NCBI GenBank assembly: GCA_964017045.1
Contig: OZ024811.1
Coordinates: 14,783,812-14,847,811 of the forward strand
DNA length: 64,000 nucleotides
Reading direction: 5' to 3'
From: Omphiscola glabra
Lineage: Eukaryota; Mollusca; Gastropoda; Lymnaeidae
A program made the translations under genes and the position numbers. This document shows, piece after piece, positions 25,801-37,580 of this stretch. The stretch's first letter is position 1. The number at the start of each line of letters is the position of its first letter. The notes below the pieces were generated by a model, which worked only from the letters and a program-made list of their open reading frames with translations, did no database searches and was not told the origin of the DNA.

Positions 25801-28800
25801 CAGGAATTAGGTTGTGGGGATAAATAGCTATAATTAATTTGGACCTTTCACTAATGTTAATAAAAATATATACAATTTAGTTAAACAATAAAGCAAACAC
25901 ACTTCCATGGCTCCTCATCTCATTACGCTGGAAGTAGAGGTTTATTGTGAACTTTTAATTTCAATAAGAATTTAGCACCAATAGAAAAAATAAAAGACTA
26001 CTTTTGAAAAGCAGACATATTAATTCACATTCTGAAATGCCATTTTTAAACCCATCTATATGTTGTAGAGAGAAAATAAAGGTTTATTGGACCTAGACTT
26101 TTGCAACTTCTTGTTTTTTGCAATCTAGAGAACTAGGACATAAGTATTGCGCTATTAATTTGTGGGTAAAAAATTCGTATAACAACATGCTCAGGTCACC
26201 ATTGACTTAAATCAAACAAATTATTGCTTTTTCTATTTTTTTTTTTTTACGATCAATGGAAAAAGCCGTAGGTACATAAAAACAGCCAAATATCATGTTT
26301 TTCTACTTCCAATGAAACATCCCAATTATGCTCATTTTTTCAATGATTTAAAAAGCTTCTTTCTTAAATAAGACCAGATGCCAGCAGTTACCATTGTAAG
26401 AATGCAATTATACAAAATAACTTTTTTCTTCATGTCACATAAACATCTGTCAGACTGTTAACTTCTAATGTAGTTCAAATTTCCCACTCATTCAACAGAG
26501 CATTTAATAAAATACACCCTGTACAATTTTTAGGTCCCCCCAGAGTGTGAGAAAGGTTTGGACTCAAGCTACTGTTGGAAAACTTTGCCCCAAGGTCTTA
26601 CCATTAGGAAATCAAAAATCCAAGGTGCTGGTCTGGGAGTTATAGCAACTAAATTTTTTCCAGCTCGAACAAGATTTGGACCATATGTTGGAAAGAAAGA
26701 GAAAAATGAAGATGTCGCCCATGAGTTTGGCTATAGTTGGCAAGTATGTCATGGGTAGGATGCAACAAGTGTGTCAAATAATAAGTCAAGTTAGACTTTC
26801 TAAATAATATAATAATCTTGATTTATGTGTACCATACAACATATCAAAATTTTGAATAATATATAACTGATAGATAAAGCTTTTATCCTGTCCAGACACA
26901 TGCATATGCAAAGAGCTTCTGCCTTGTACACTGCAGTAAAATTCCCATGGTCATTAATAAGTCTACATTTATAGCTCATCAATATCAATTAAAAGAAAGA
27001 CAAGTAATGATATCCTCTACTCAATGGAAGGCCTATAAACTTAGAGATTGAAAGGAAGGTAAATATTAAGCAGAAAATGATCAAGGGGTTGCTCACAAAG
27101 TTATAATGAGATTACTAAGCTTGGGCTCATATTTATGTAGAAAACTTGTTCACAAGTATGCCACTTATGCATGAGTTAGCCAAAAATTGTACACATATAA
27201 CCTGAACCATAGAGAGGCTATAGTGGACCCAATTAATAAACTTATCTTATATTGTGATAAGAGTTTATAGTGGAGTACCCTATTAATTACTCTTAGCTTA
27301 TACTTATATTATGTGAAAAGAAATTACAGTACGCAGTTATATAGTGTGAACCCTTGAAAAGTGACTTGTGAAATATGCAAAGCATTTTAGCCTGTACCGG
27401 TGAGATGGATATATTTATTTGACAGTAAAGTAATGTATTTAAAATATTTGCCTGGATTCCTTCAATATTCATTAATAATCTCATGATATCTTTAACATAT
27501 TTAGATCTATAAAGATGGCAAGCCTTCTCACTTTGTTAATGCCAGCGACCCAAGTGACTCTAATTGGATGAGATTTGTCAACTGTGCTAGGCATGAAGAC
27601 GAGCAGTGTGTAACTGCCTACCAAAATGCAGGAGAAATCTTTTACAGAACTCACAAGGATGTTTATCCTGGCACAGAAATACTGGTGAGACATTGAACCA
27701 AGATAGTTACTGTGGCTGTTTATTGAAACAGCTTGCATTAGCTTTAAGGCCATGGCTGCTTATCAAGCAATTTTCAGTGTTGTATGCATAGATTATTAGA
27801 TAAAAGGTCACTAATATAAAACATATGCACTGAATTGGGGTGGTGGTTGTTGATTTTGTGTACGCCTGAACTCAGTTTTGACCACTCTGCCACCCAGCAC
27901 CCTGACTGCTGTTTTTTATAAAGGCCTATTTCTTGTTAGCACTTAGAGAAACATTTGTGTCTTCAAAAAAATACCACTACAATAATACATTATCAAATAA
28001 ATTTTAAAAGCAATAAAAATGATTGCTGTTTGATCGACAACAAACATCATTATGCAGCAGCAAAAATTCAAAATCGTCACTATCAATCACTGAGATTTTT
28101 ATCAAGCAGATGTTGGCAATCGATGACACAATGAATAGTAATGACAGTTGGCACTGCTTATTTTAAAAGAAACTACAAACCCAAGGTAGTAACCTGTCAT
28201 TGATGGTTCTCCATCAGTTGCAGGTGCAAGCATGTTATTTTGGAGAATTTACTTGTCATCCAAGAATTGCTCAGCAGTACGAAACACCGACTCCCCTTTA
28301 GGTATCTGTTCTATCCGTCTGGCATATAATAATACTTCTTAAACCAAAGTCATCTCAACCAGTTGCAATGCAAGTTCTGTTGACTTTAGTGTACTGCACA
28401 AAGTATTTTCAATATTATTATTCTTAGCCATTTTATTTATAGGTCTTTGGACTGAACTGTTTCTGAAATGAACCATCTTAATTATATCATTTGGTGAATC
28501 AGGCTAAGGAGCACTCAAAAATTCACTAATTTGCAATCAATCATGAAATCTCTTATGTTAACCATTAATGAAGGGCTCAAGGGAAAAACCAGTGATGTCA
28601 GGTTTTGAGAGTTTTGAGAAAAATTGATAATAAAGTTTAAAAATTCCTCATAAAAGTATCAAAATTTCTAAATATTTATTTGACTACGCTGCTTTTTTAA
28701 TTGGACCTATGTGTCATATTATTCTATTGAATGGAATGTAGCCACATGGGTGATATCTTGCAAAACATATTCAAATTGTGGGTCTCTTTTGATGTTTGTA

Positions 28801-31108
28801 ACTCTCATCCTGGTATCCAGGATGAAATTAATTCGATTAACAGTATTGTAGAAATTGAATTAAACTATATAAGAGTGTGTTTTTTAAAAAATAATTGCTT
28901 AGTTGTTTTTATCTTTTAAGGAATTGAAAATGATATTAAGGTTACTTAAGTGGTTGGTCATTTGTTACTAGTTGCTTCATTTTCCCCTACTTAGCCCAAG
29001 TTACAGATAACCAGCTAATAATGTTAGAGCTTTGCATTAAATACTTTGTGCATTCCTAACATGTCACAAATTCTAGTTTGTAACAAGGGGTTGTTCAAGT
29101 AAAAAACAATTGGAATTAATAATAAAATGTATCCAATTATGAATCTGTCTTACTAGGATGATTTTGGAGTAAAATATACAATATGTGATGTAAAAGTAGT
29201 TTAAAAATAAAGAGCCTAGTATACTAAGTTACAACAGTAGAGGTTCCCAGCCTATGGAATGTGACCTCCAATTGATTTGCAAAGGGATTTCTTTGGGGTT
29301 CGCTGTCTGAAACATTATACTAAGAGAAATGTTATTTTAATATTTTTTTTAATTTCCCAGGAAGCCTTTGGTTTGCTAAGGAATTAGCTTGATCTCAGAA
29401 TCCCAGCAGAAAAATCCCACGTGACAATATTGAATTTTGGGGGTTCGCCAAACAAAGTTCAAAAACAATCCTGAAGAAAAGTATCTCCTGGCGAGATGCT
29501 AGAAATGCCTAATTAGCTGCATTATCTGAACATCTGGAGAATTTAGCATGTGTTGTGTTTGATTAAAATTTAGTTATATCAACAAAGAAGTGTATTTTTA
29601 TCAAAGAATTGATTTACCAACGATAAATTAGGTCCTAAGCTCTAAAACACTATAATACTTGAACGCTTAGAAAATAATGAGATGAATATGGACTAATATG
29701 TTAAAGAAGAGCTTCAGTCTGCTTTGTTAAGAAGTTCGGAGAAATTGACTTATTTGTTCTCTAAACTGAATAAGTTGTATGTTTTATATATTGTTGTCAG
29801 GTATACAACAATGACACATCATTTATTTGATGTATTTATATTCATATCAGGTATACTATGGGGACAGTTATGCCAAAGAGTTAGGAATAGACATGCAGAC
29901 TGTTGGCAAAGTTAGCAGAATATCTTCATCAAATGTGTCAGAACATCCAAGGGTAAATGACTTCATCATTCCAACAAGCAATGCTTGTGTGCTTGATCCT
30001 AGTCAGGATGACAGAGATGGTAGTCACTCAGGAATAGTTGAGGGTATACTTATATTTTGAAAATTTATAGTACTTGGACTAGATATTATTTACATTTTGT
30101 AAAAATATAGAATAATGCTTGTTTGTCTTCAATATAAAAAGACTATTGGTTTCCGATTTTGTCATTTATAATAATGTTCTTATAGAAACTAAGTCTTATA
30201 ATTGAGTAATACATAAAATGATTTTTTTTTTCATTTCTAGGGTTCAATCCACTTTTATTTTTGTTCTTTTAATAATATTGCTTAACAGTAGTTAAAATAA
30301 ATTAAGTAACTTATTAACTGTTTATATCATTTTCTTATGTCTTGCAGATATTTTCAAGTGCAAATTTTGTACTATTGCATTCTCACATCAAATATACCTT
30401 GAGAATCACCTGAGAAGAAAACACAGTGATGACTATTGGAAAATTAAGCCGGTGGAAGTATCCAGAGAACAAACTGACCAAGCTAATGGTGTGGAAAAAT
30501 ATCCATTACAAATAAGTCTAAAGAAGAAAGAAATCTTTCCTGTTAGAGTCAGACGAATCAAACAGAAAAAAACATATCCAGGAGAAAAACCTTTCAACTG
30601 TGATGTCTGTGGAAAAGGTTTTACACAAAATAGTCATCTAACTCAACACAAAAGGACACATTCAGGAGAAAAACCTTTCAAATGTGATGTCTGTGGGAAA
30701 GGTTTTACACAAAGTGGTCCTCTAACTGTACACAAAAGGACACATTCAGGAGAAAAACCTTTCAAATGTGATGTCTGTGGGAAAGGTTTTACACAAAGTG
30801 GTCCTCTAACTGTACACAAAAGGACACATTCAGGAGAAAAACCTTTCAAATGTGATGTCTGTGGGAAAGGTTTTAAACAAAGTAACAATCTAACTGCCCA
30901 CAAAAGGACACATTCAGGAGAAAAACCTTTCAAATGTGATGTCTGTGGGAAAGGTTTTAAACAAAGTAATAATCTAACTGCCCACAAAAGGACACATTCA
31001 GGAGAAAAACCTTTCAAATGTGATGTCTGTGGGAAAGGTTTTACACAATCTAGTGGTCTTAATCAACACAAAAGTACCCATTCAGGGGGAAAAAATGTTC
31101 AAATGTGA
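22716..31108 (+). CDS. PRDM9: PRDM9 histone methyltransferase / zinc-finger protein, tandem copy A
   Basis: Nine exons with GT-AG introns join into one open frame of 643 codons plus stop: 22716-22860, 23380-23523, 23705-23799, 24076-24205, 24906-24979, 26534-26743, 27505-27684, 29851-30043, 30348-31108. Domain order is KRAB-like (residues 1-49, VTIEEFFTPEEYAAIPAYE), SSXRD-type region with SDSEWTP and EDDD motifs (49-171), zinc knuckle CX2C-X8-CX2H (about 173-187), PR/SET domain (197-345; NWMRFVNCAR and YYGDSYAKELGI), an isolated C2H2 finger, a basic linker, then six C2H2 fingers. This is the full architecture of vertebrate PRDM9, which binds DNA through its fingers and trimethylates H3K4 (and H3K36) in meiotic cells to place recombination hotspots. 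The start ATG is the first one shared with copy B; an upstream in-frame extension in A is not conserved. The third exon's acceptor is weak. A meiotic role here is inferred from the family. Confidence 0.92.
26534..27684 (+). CDS. PRDM9: PRDM9 copy A, first two PR/SET exons
   Basis: Exons 26534-26743 and 27505-27684 are both phase 0 to phase 0. They encode the SET N-lobe (GAGLGV, RFGPYVG, YSWQ) and core (NWMRFVNCAR, FYRTHKDVYPGTEIL). The third SET exon (29851-30043) supplies VYYGDSYAKELGI. All three segments align with human PRDM9 without gaps at the S-adenosylmethionine and catalytic regions, so methyltransferase activity is plausible. Confidence 0.88.
28000..29300. other. Copy-A-specific sequence in the SET2-SET3 intron
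   Basis: Sequence from about 27860 to 29350 has no counterpart in copy B, whose intron rejoins homology at CTTTGGTTTGCTAA. It begins with a SINE-like GACCACTCTGCCACCCAG patch and looks like old transposon, unidentified. Confidence 0.5.
30348..31108 (+). CDS. PRDM9: PRDM9 copy A terminal exon with zinc-finger array
   Basis: One exon encodes an isolated C2H2 finger (30359-30424, CKFC...H-X4-H), a basic linker and six tandem fingers joined by THSGEKPF linkers, then a stop at 31106-31108. The single-exon array after a lone finger mirrors vertebrate PRDM9. Contact residues (-1,2,3,6) in order are QSHQ, QGPV, QGPV, QNNA, QNNA, QSGQ. Confidence 0.92.
30599..31081 (+). repeat. 84-bp coding minisatellite (zinc-finger array, copy A)
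   Basis: The six fingers are an 84-bp tandem repeat (483 bp from the first Cys to the last His = 5 x 84 + 63). Units are almost identical outside the helix codons. Units 2 and 3 look like a recent duplicate pair, and units 4 and 5 differ by AAC/AAT at one Asn codon. Such homogenised arrays change by unequal exchange. Confidence 0.9.
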
Positions 31109-31262
31109 TGTCAGTTGGAAAGGTGTTATATGAAGTGGTAAAATAACTATGCATGAAAAGAGACATTCAGGGAGAAAAACTTTTCAAATGTGATTCTGTG
31201 GAAAATCTTTTACACAAACTCTAAATATAACAAAAAAACTTTAACTAGTCACAAAAAACATT
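31109..31262 (+). pseudogene. Relic zinc fingers after the PRDM9-A stop
   Basis: After the stop, finger-like DNA continues out of frame: TTCAAATGTGATGTC, GAAAAGAGACATTCAGGG and a second TTTTCAAATGTGATTCTGTG segment, then CACAAAAAACATT. A frameshift in the GGGGAAAAAA run before the stop ended the array. The same relic sits after copy B (54992-55147), so it predates the duplication. Confidence 0.75.
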
Positions 31263-31498
31263 TGAACAAGCTTAATACTTGCATGATAAAAACATTGTAC
31301 ATCTTGTTTTTTCAAGAGTAGACATCCAGATAAGACTTTTATGTGACACAATTATAAATATTAAATATGCATACATTAATTTTCTATGTTAAAGCCCTAT
31401 TCATAGTGTCATGTGAAATTTAGTCTAAGATAATCTAGTCACTAGTTATAATCTGTATTCTATGTCAGTTCCTACCCTCAATGTTGAATGCATTAGAA

Positions 31499-31504
31499 AA
31501 TAAA
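31499..31504 (+). promoter_or_regulatory. Possible polyadenylation signal, PRDM9-A
   Basis: AATAAA about 390 bp after the stop, conserved in position in copy B. No transcript evidence. Confidence 0.35.
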
Positions 31505-31959
31505 AACAGTTGGTTCAAGTTTTCTAATTTTTTTATTTTATATACATTTGCTGTTAATTGTATATTTTATGTAGATGTTCGGACAATTTTATATATTTAA
31601 TTAATTATTATCTTTTGGCTATTTAATAGGTCAACTTGAGAATATTCTTTGTACTTCTTAAGTGCATAGCAAGTGAAAGATCATTGTCTATATCAGTAGA
31701 TCATCCCTCTATTAGTGAACTCATCACTTCTGCTTTGCAAGTGAAATACTTATTTTTTATTTCTCCTAATTAAAAGCGTTTTGTATGAAAAAATTGATCA
31801 GTTACTTCTATTCTTTTGCATCAGGGTGTTATTAAGGGCAAGAACACTGTTAAAGGTGATCAGCACAATGCTTGCTTGAAAAGGATGGTCCCATAAGCTT
31901 TTATATATATTTATGTATAGTCAATATTTATTTTATATACACATATATTGTATAAAGGA

Positions 31960-32400
31960 GAAAATTTGTTTGTTCTTCATGGATGGATTGATCTTGACCA
32001 AGCTTGGCACCCATATCCACCATTATCAAGAATTAATTACCATTTCTGGGGGGGGGAGGGGGGGGGGGGGTTCGAACATTTCAAAAATATTCCCCTTTTT
32101 TCTAATATATGCTATATAAATCAAATTATCAATTGCATCTATGGATGTATCTAGACCAAACTTAGTGCACATACACTTAACTATCTATATTCAAATATTG
32201 AAGGGTACTGAGCTCATAATATCCACCCCTGCTGGGCTGTGGTCCCAATTTCATTTATCCTTATACCTATATAAGCTGTCATAGGTCTTATGCGAATGAA
32301 TTGATTAGTAGGCCTATCTAGGACAAGCTTAGTAGCAATATCCTTCATAGTCCATATTAAAATATCGGCGTATTTATAAGTAATAATATCCTCTCCATTC
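31960..32400. repeat. Degenerate ~170-bp repeats after PRDM9-A
   Basis: The motif GATTGATCTTGACCAAGCTT and later diverged forms (TCTAGACCAAACTTAG, TCTAGGACAAGCTTAG) recur about every 170 bp. Block B keeps one unit (about 55870). Function and family unknown. Confidence 0.45.
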
Positions 32401-33442
32401 GTGATGGGTCTGGAAGTTTTACTATTATATAAATGGCTGATTTTTAGCAGGGCCCCCTGTTCAAGGCATAACCAAGACGTCAGATTATGGAAGGTTCTAC
32501 AACTTAAATGAATAGGAAATGTTTAAAAGTTATGTCATGTCATTTTGATTTTGTTGTAGCTTTTTTTTTTCCTACTCGAAAAATGATTTCGAAGAAAAAT
32601 TAGTCACGCGTTTCTGTTGGGGGGGGGGGGGGGGGGAATAAACTAAATCTATAAATTTTCAGAAAGTAATATTTTTTCCATGGAAGCATAGTATTATATT
32701 ATTATTGGGATTTAAAAAGGGGATATAGAATATTTTTTTGACCATGTAATTTTCGATTTCCGTAAAATATTAGAAAATAACTTTGATTGTTTTTAAGAGT
32801 CCGAACTTATCAAAATAGTTTCGGGTTTTTAGAGTTGTCAGCATTGCTCATTCTTATATAGGCCCTATATATATTATTGGGATTTAAAAGCTGTAGAAGT
32901 GTTAATTTAGTTCTATAGATTTCTATGCCTTCCTTAGGATTTGCTTATTATCGTTAATTTGACATTTCCTAAGTTTCTATTTTATTCTAGAAGATTTAAT
33001 TTTTTTTCCTATGATTGAGGGTTTTTAAGATTAAAGAAATTTTCAAATTCAGTTTTACTTTAGTTCCATAGATTTCTCTAACTTCCTGCGAAATTTCTCA
33101 GTACCGGAGAATTACCATTTTATAAGTTTCATGAAGTTTCAAAATTATTCTAGTCGAGTAATTCGATTTTCTTAAATAAGCGTTTTAGGATTGTATAAAT
33201 TTCCTGATTATTTTCTTTTTGTCTTTATAACTTTCAATTAATTTCTTCGAATAATATGAAATAAGTTTGAAAGATTCTAGAAGGTTACAAACTAATTTTC
33301 TCTTATGGCCTAAGCCTATGCTACACACATAAAGTTAAAGTCATAATCCTACTGGGAACAGGATCCCACCAGGAATGTGATCCCGACAGGGAATGGGCTC
33401 CCACCGGAACAAGATCCAGTGGGAAAGAATGGAATTCTTCAG

Positions 33443-35020
33443 GGGCCATCCATAAATGACGTCACGCGTCTAGAGGGGGGGGGGGCAGATTTTTGTGACG
33501 AGGGGGAGGGGGGGACTCTCAAGCAATGTGACGTCACATGAAAAGTAGAATGTTGTAGTAAAGAATTGCACTTAATAACCCTAAATTATTGACATTTTTA
33601 ACATATTCTTTTATACAAAAATCATTATTTTATTTTTAAACTACTATCATTGAGAGAATCAGTTCAGGTATGAGAGGTTTCAATAATGGCTCAGATCAGG
33701 TTACAAGACACCATGGAGGAGGGAACTGGGGGTGTGGTTGCCATGCCAGTTGTGAGAATTTATGGCTAAATGTGGACACAGGAGTCATCCAGAGGAAGTG
33801 GAATTGAAAGAATACAATGGTTGACCTTGGGGTGGGTGGGTGGTGGTAAATGCTCTAGGACAGGGGCCGGGGGGTATCTTAGTGCATGCTCTAGAGCAGG
33901 GATTCTTAACATTTTTTGCAGCCCTGCTGGCCCACTCCGTTTTAAACACCTCCCCCCCCCCCCAAACATATAAATTATATTGTAATAAAATTAAAAATAA
34001 CTCAACAATTTAGTCATCGCAGTTTTATTTCTTTCATTTACTTTATAAGCAAGGGAAAAAAAATTACAAATAAAAGCAATGCGCCAACAAAATTCACAAG
34101 AAAGACAGTTACTGCTGCTAATTAAAATGGATACAAACTATTTTTTTTTAAAAAAGCATCAACAACTAGCAATGGCAGCAATTACAACCAGTGGCGTAGC
34201 TAGGATTGGTGTCACCCGGTCCAGTAAGCTAGTGGTGTCAACCCTCCACCCTCGACTTCCACGATGTAATTCTTCTTGTTAAACTTAGTCCACAGTATTG
34301 AATGTCAGGAGGTAAATGTATTTAAGAACTGTGACATGTACTTAGAATCGCTTATTGTTATTAGAATGTTATCAAAGGATAGTTTTACTTCTCAGATTTT
34401 AGATAATTATAGCTTCCTGTCACATACAAAAGTTACCAAACACTTCATTCGGCGTTGAAACATTGTCAAAACGGTGTGTTTCTGACCTAATAATAAGGTA
34501 ACCTAACTGCTGACACATCACCTTTGAAATTTTAATAAAAAACGAATCTTGTTTGGTTACATGGGTGGAAAAGGTACGTGCCATCTGTTATCCTTTTATG
34601 AATTTCGGTTAGACCGCGCATTGCGTGCTCTGTAAATACGCAATTTTTCAATTTGATGTCACCCCCCTGAGATGGTGTCACCCCTGTGCGGTCCGCACCC
34701 CTCTGGCTACGCCACTGAATGCACTTTTCTAGTCTTCCGCACCTCAGGGCTTGGGAGGTACTTTTACCACTGGATAAGAACCACTGTTCTAGTGAAGTGT
34801 TTCTGACACAGGTGCAGTAATTTGATATCCACGGGAGGTGACTTTCTTAAGGGCTTGTAAAGGACAGTAGTGGACACAGGGATTTTTTATAGGGGGGGGG
34901 GGGGGTAGAGATTTGTGACGTTATATTTTAGGGGGGGTCTAACTTTTTGTGACGATGAGGGGAGGGGGGGAGGGGGACAAAAATCGGCAAAATTTGCGTG
35001 ACGTCATTTATGGATGGCCC
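33443..35020. mobile_element. Transposon with perfect 25-bp inverted ends (block A only)
   Basis: Ends start GGGCCATCCATAAATGACGT and close with ACGTCATTTATGGATGGCCC; both carry the palindrome TGACGTCA, then G-rich GTGACG-containing arms. The interior has acquired another MITE (34199-34717). The matching place in block B (about 56700) is empty, so this inserted in A after the duplication or was lost cleanly from B. Confidence 0.8.
34199..34717. mobile_element. Non-autonomous hAT related to the ZMYM1-like element
   Basis: Starts CAGTGGCGTAGCTAGG and ends GGCTACGCCACTG. About 110 bp at its right end is the inverse of the left end at 16113-16230 (GCGGTCCGCACCCC, AGACCGCGCATTGCGTGCT). No matching target duplication seen. 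Confidence 0.75.
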
Positions 35021-35099
35021 ACTATCTTCTATATTTTGAGGGACCACGATCAATTTATTGATCATTCTGACTCCTGGTTTGCATTCTCTTAGTTGAGTT

Positions 35100-35215
35100 G
35101 CTGTTCAAGGCTAACGAGACCCACCCACCCGGTGTGCCTGGGAGGTTGGCTTTGGTTGGGATTGAAATCCAGACCAACAGCTGAGTTTATACCGCTCGGC
35201 CACCCGACGATGGCT
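35100..35215 (-). mobile_element. tRNA-like SINE head (block A)
   Basis: On the minus strand GGGTGGCCGAGCGGTA (A box) precedes GGTCTGGATTTCAATCCC (B box). A counterpart in block B lies at about 56735-56805, so it predates the duplication. Confidence 0.65.
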
Positions 35216-35540
35216 GGTGAGCTTAAAACAACTGGAAAATAGCTGCTTGCACGAATAAGAATATGGGGTGCCAAAGATTACGATGAGCACGCTTGCACGG
35301 GATAACAACATTGGAAACTGAGCATGTGGTAGCTAACGCTAGAAGTTATTGAGAGTGGTGCAAGAAGTAGAAGTTTAACTTGGACAAGAGAACGCTTGAA
35401 GCTGAATCAACTCCAACTGCAGGTCAGAGGGGGACGTCGTCGTAGGGAAAGTCAGAAGCAGTGCTGACGATCTTGATTTCTTGCGAATGAGAACGCACGT
35501 CAGTGAAGCGCAACGAGAATTCATTCTGCAGTGTTTACAG

Positions 35541-36680
35541 CACACTGATGCATTTTACAGCACACTGATGCATTCTACAACACACTGATGCATTCTACAG
35601 CACACTGATGCATTCTAAAGCACACAGATGCATTCTACAGCACACTGATGCATTTTACAGCACACTGATGCATTCTACAGCACACTGATGCATTCTACAG
35701 CACACTGATGCATTCTACAACACATTGATGCATTCTACAGCACACTGATGCATTCTACAACACATTGATGCATTCTACAGCACACTGATGCATTCTACAG
35801 CACACTGATGCATTCTACAACACACTGATGCATTCTACATCACACTGATGCATTCTACAACACATTGATGCATTCTACAGCACACTGATGCATTCTACAA
35901 CACATTGATGCATTCTACAACACACTGATGCATTTTACAGCACACTGATGCATTCTACAACACACTGATGCATTTTACAGCACACTGATGCATTTTACAG
36001 CACACTGATGCATTTTACAACACACTGATGCATTTTACAACACACTGATGCATTTTACAGCACACTGATGCATTCTACAACACACTGATGCATTTTACAG
36101 CACACTGATGCATTCTACAGCACACTGATGCATTCTATAGCACACTGATGCATTCTATAGCACACTTATGCATTCTACAGCACACTGATGCATTCTATAG
36201 TACAATTATGCATTCTACAGCACACTGATGCATTCTATAGCACACTTATGCATTCTACAGCACACTGATGCATTCTATAGCACACTTATGCATTCTACAG
36301 CACATTGATGCATTCTATAGCACACTTATGCATTATACAGCACACTGATGCATTCTATAGCACACTTATGCATTCTACAGCACACTGATGCATTCTATAG
36401 CACACTTATGCATTCTACAGCACACTGATGCATTCTATAGCACACTTATGCATTCTACACCACACTGATGCATTCTACAGCACACTGATTAATTCTAAAG
36501 CTCACTGATGCATTCTACACCACACTGATTAATTATACAGCACACTGATGCATTCTACAGCACACTGATGCATTCTACAGCCCACTGATTAATTATACAG
36601 CTCACTGATGCATTCTACACCACACTGATTAATTCTACAGCACGCTGATGCATTCTACAGCACACTGATGCATTCTACAG
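35541..36680. repeat. 20-bp minisatellite, 57 units (block A)
   Basis: Unit CACACTGATGCATTCTACAG. The tract is 1140 bp, exactly 57 x 20, with substitutions but no length change. From about 36141 to 36460 alternating units (CTATAG/CACACTTATG versus CTACAG/CACACTGATG) form a 40-bp higher-order repeat. Some late units carry GATTAATT in place of GATGCATT. Confidence 0.97.
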
Positions 36681-36742
36681 TGGGGTTGAGAGAAAGAACA
36701 TATAGTCGCACTTTTTCTCAGCAGTTTCTCCCACAGAATCAT

Positions 36743-37319
36743 TTTAACTTGAATCCAGGCTTCTCTATCATCTGCTCGTACACTAGTTCAAACACAAGCG
36801 CAGCTCGCCATAGAAAAATACTATTCAGTGTTCTCACTCAATGTTCAGACTGCACGGGACAAGCGAATAGTCCGAATAGCACGTTCTAAAAAGACACACT
36901 AAAAAGACAGACTATAAAACTCAATATTCGATGCGCAACAATTACTAGTGACTATCTATGCTCGACATATGACCCCCCCCCCCCCCCAACTTCCATTCCA
37001 GATTTTACACACTGCTTAAAACTTAAATCGATAACCTTTTAAAAAATACATATAGAATGAAATAAATATATTTAATTTGAGACTCTTGAAAAAAATGGCA
37101 TGTCCCCGAAAATGTAAGAACCCATGAAGTATTAGCAGTGTGAGTGCGTTTATACACTTGTGGCCTTAGCCTAAGACTCGCCACAGTATAAGTAGCCTTT
37201 ATTTAAAATTACTCTTTGGTGAAAAATGGAAAGATGGCGTGACATTTCTTTTCTCCGTAGATTTAACACCCATGTTTTTTTAAATTACTTATTTTAAATT
37301 TGGCATCCGTCCGTCACTA
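36743..37319. other. Unassigned sequence between the duplicated blocks
   Basis: No gene seen. Contains a poly-C run near 36971. Confidence 0.4.
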
Positions 37320-37580
37320 TGTTAAGATGTTGTTGACTCCTCAGGACGGAATCATGGGCCTGTTATATTTCTTTTAGAAGGATAAGCTGGTTCCCTAGAC
37401 AGAAAATCACCTCTCTCCTCAGATCTGGATAACCCAAAAGGAACACCATATGTGAATTCTTTTGTGTGGATGATACAATGTGGCACCTGTAGCATCACAA
37501 GAGTTGCCGGAATTTTCATTGTGTAAATGTCAAACCGCGTACGGGACTCCATCTGCAGGTTCAAATTCATAAAATTAAGA
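37320..37580 (-). mobile_element. SINE body fragment (same family as at 5.9 kb)
   Basis: On the minus strand, the segment from the ATGGAGTCCCGT region to CTTCTAAAAGAAATATAACA parallels the + strand element at 6010-6260, including the GGAAACCAGC-like core. The tRNA-like head is missing. Confidence 0.65.

Larger units (their letters stand above)
22032..36742 (+). repeat. Segmental duplication, block A
   Basis: Homology to block B starts near the shared TTATTTCGTTCC/TATTTCGTTCC sequence upstream of the genes. It runs through all exons and introns, the 3' flank, a SINE fragment and the 20-bp minisatellite, and ends just past the minisatellite (CTCCCACAGAATCA). The block contains PRDM9 copy A. 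Boundaries are by eye, accurate to tens of bases. Confidence 0.85.

Noticed and set aside
30643..31017. Minus-strand open frame of 124 residues across the finger array (and 54610-54900 in copy B)
   Set aside because: Antisense shadow of the 84-bp coding repeat.
35541..36680. CRISPR-like regular repeat
   Set aside because: Contiguous 20-bp units without spacers, in a eukaryotic context: a minisatellite.
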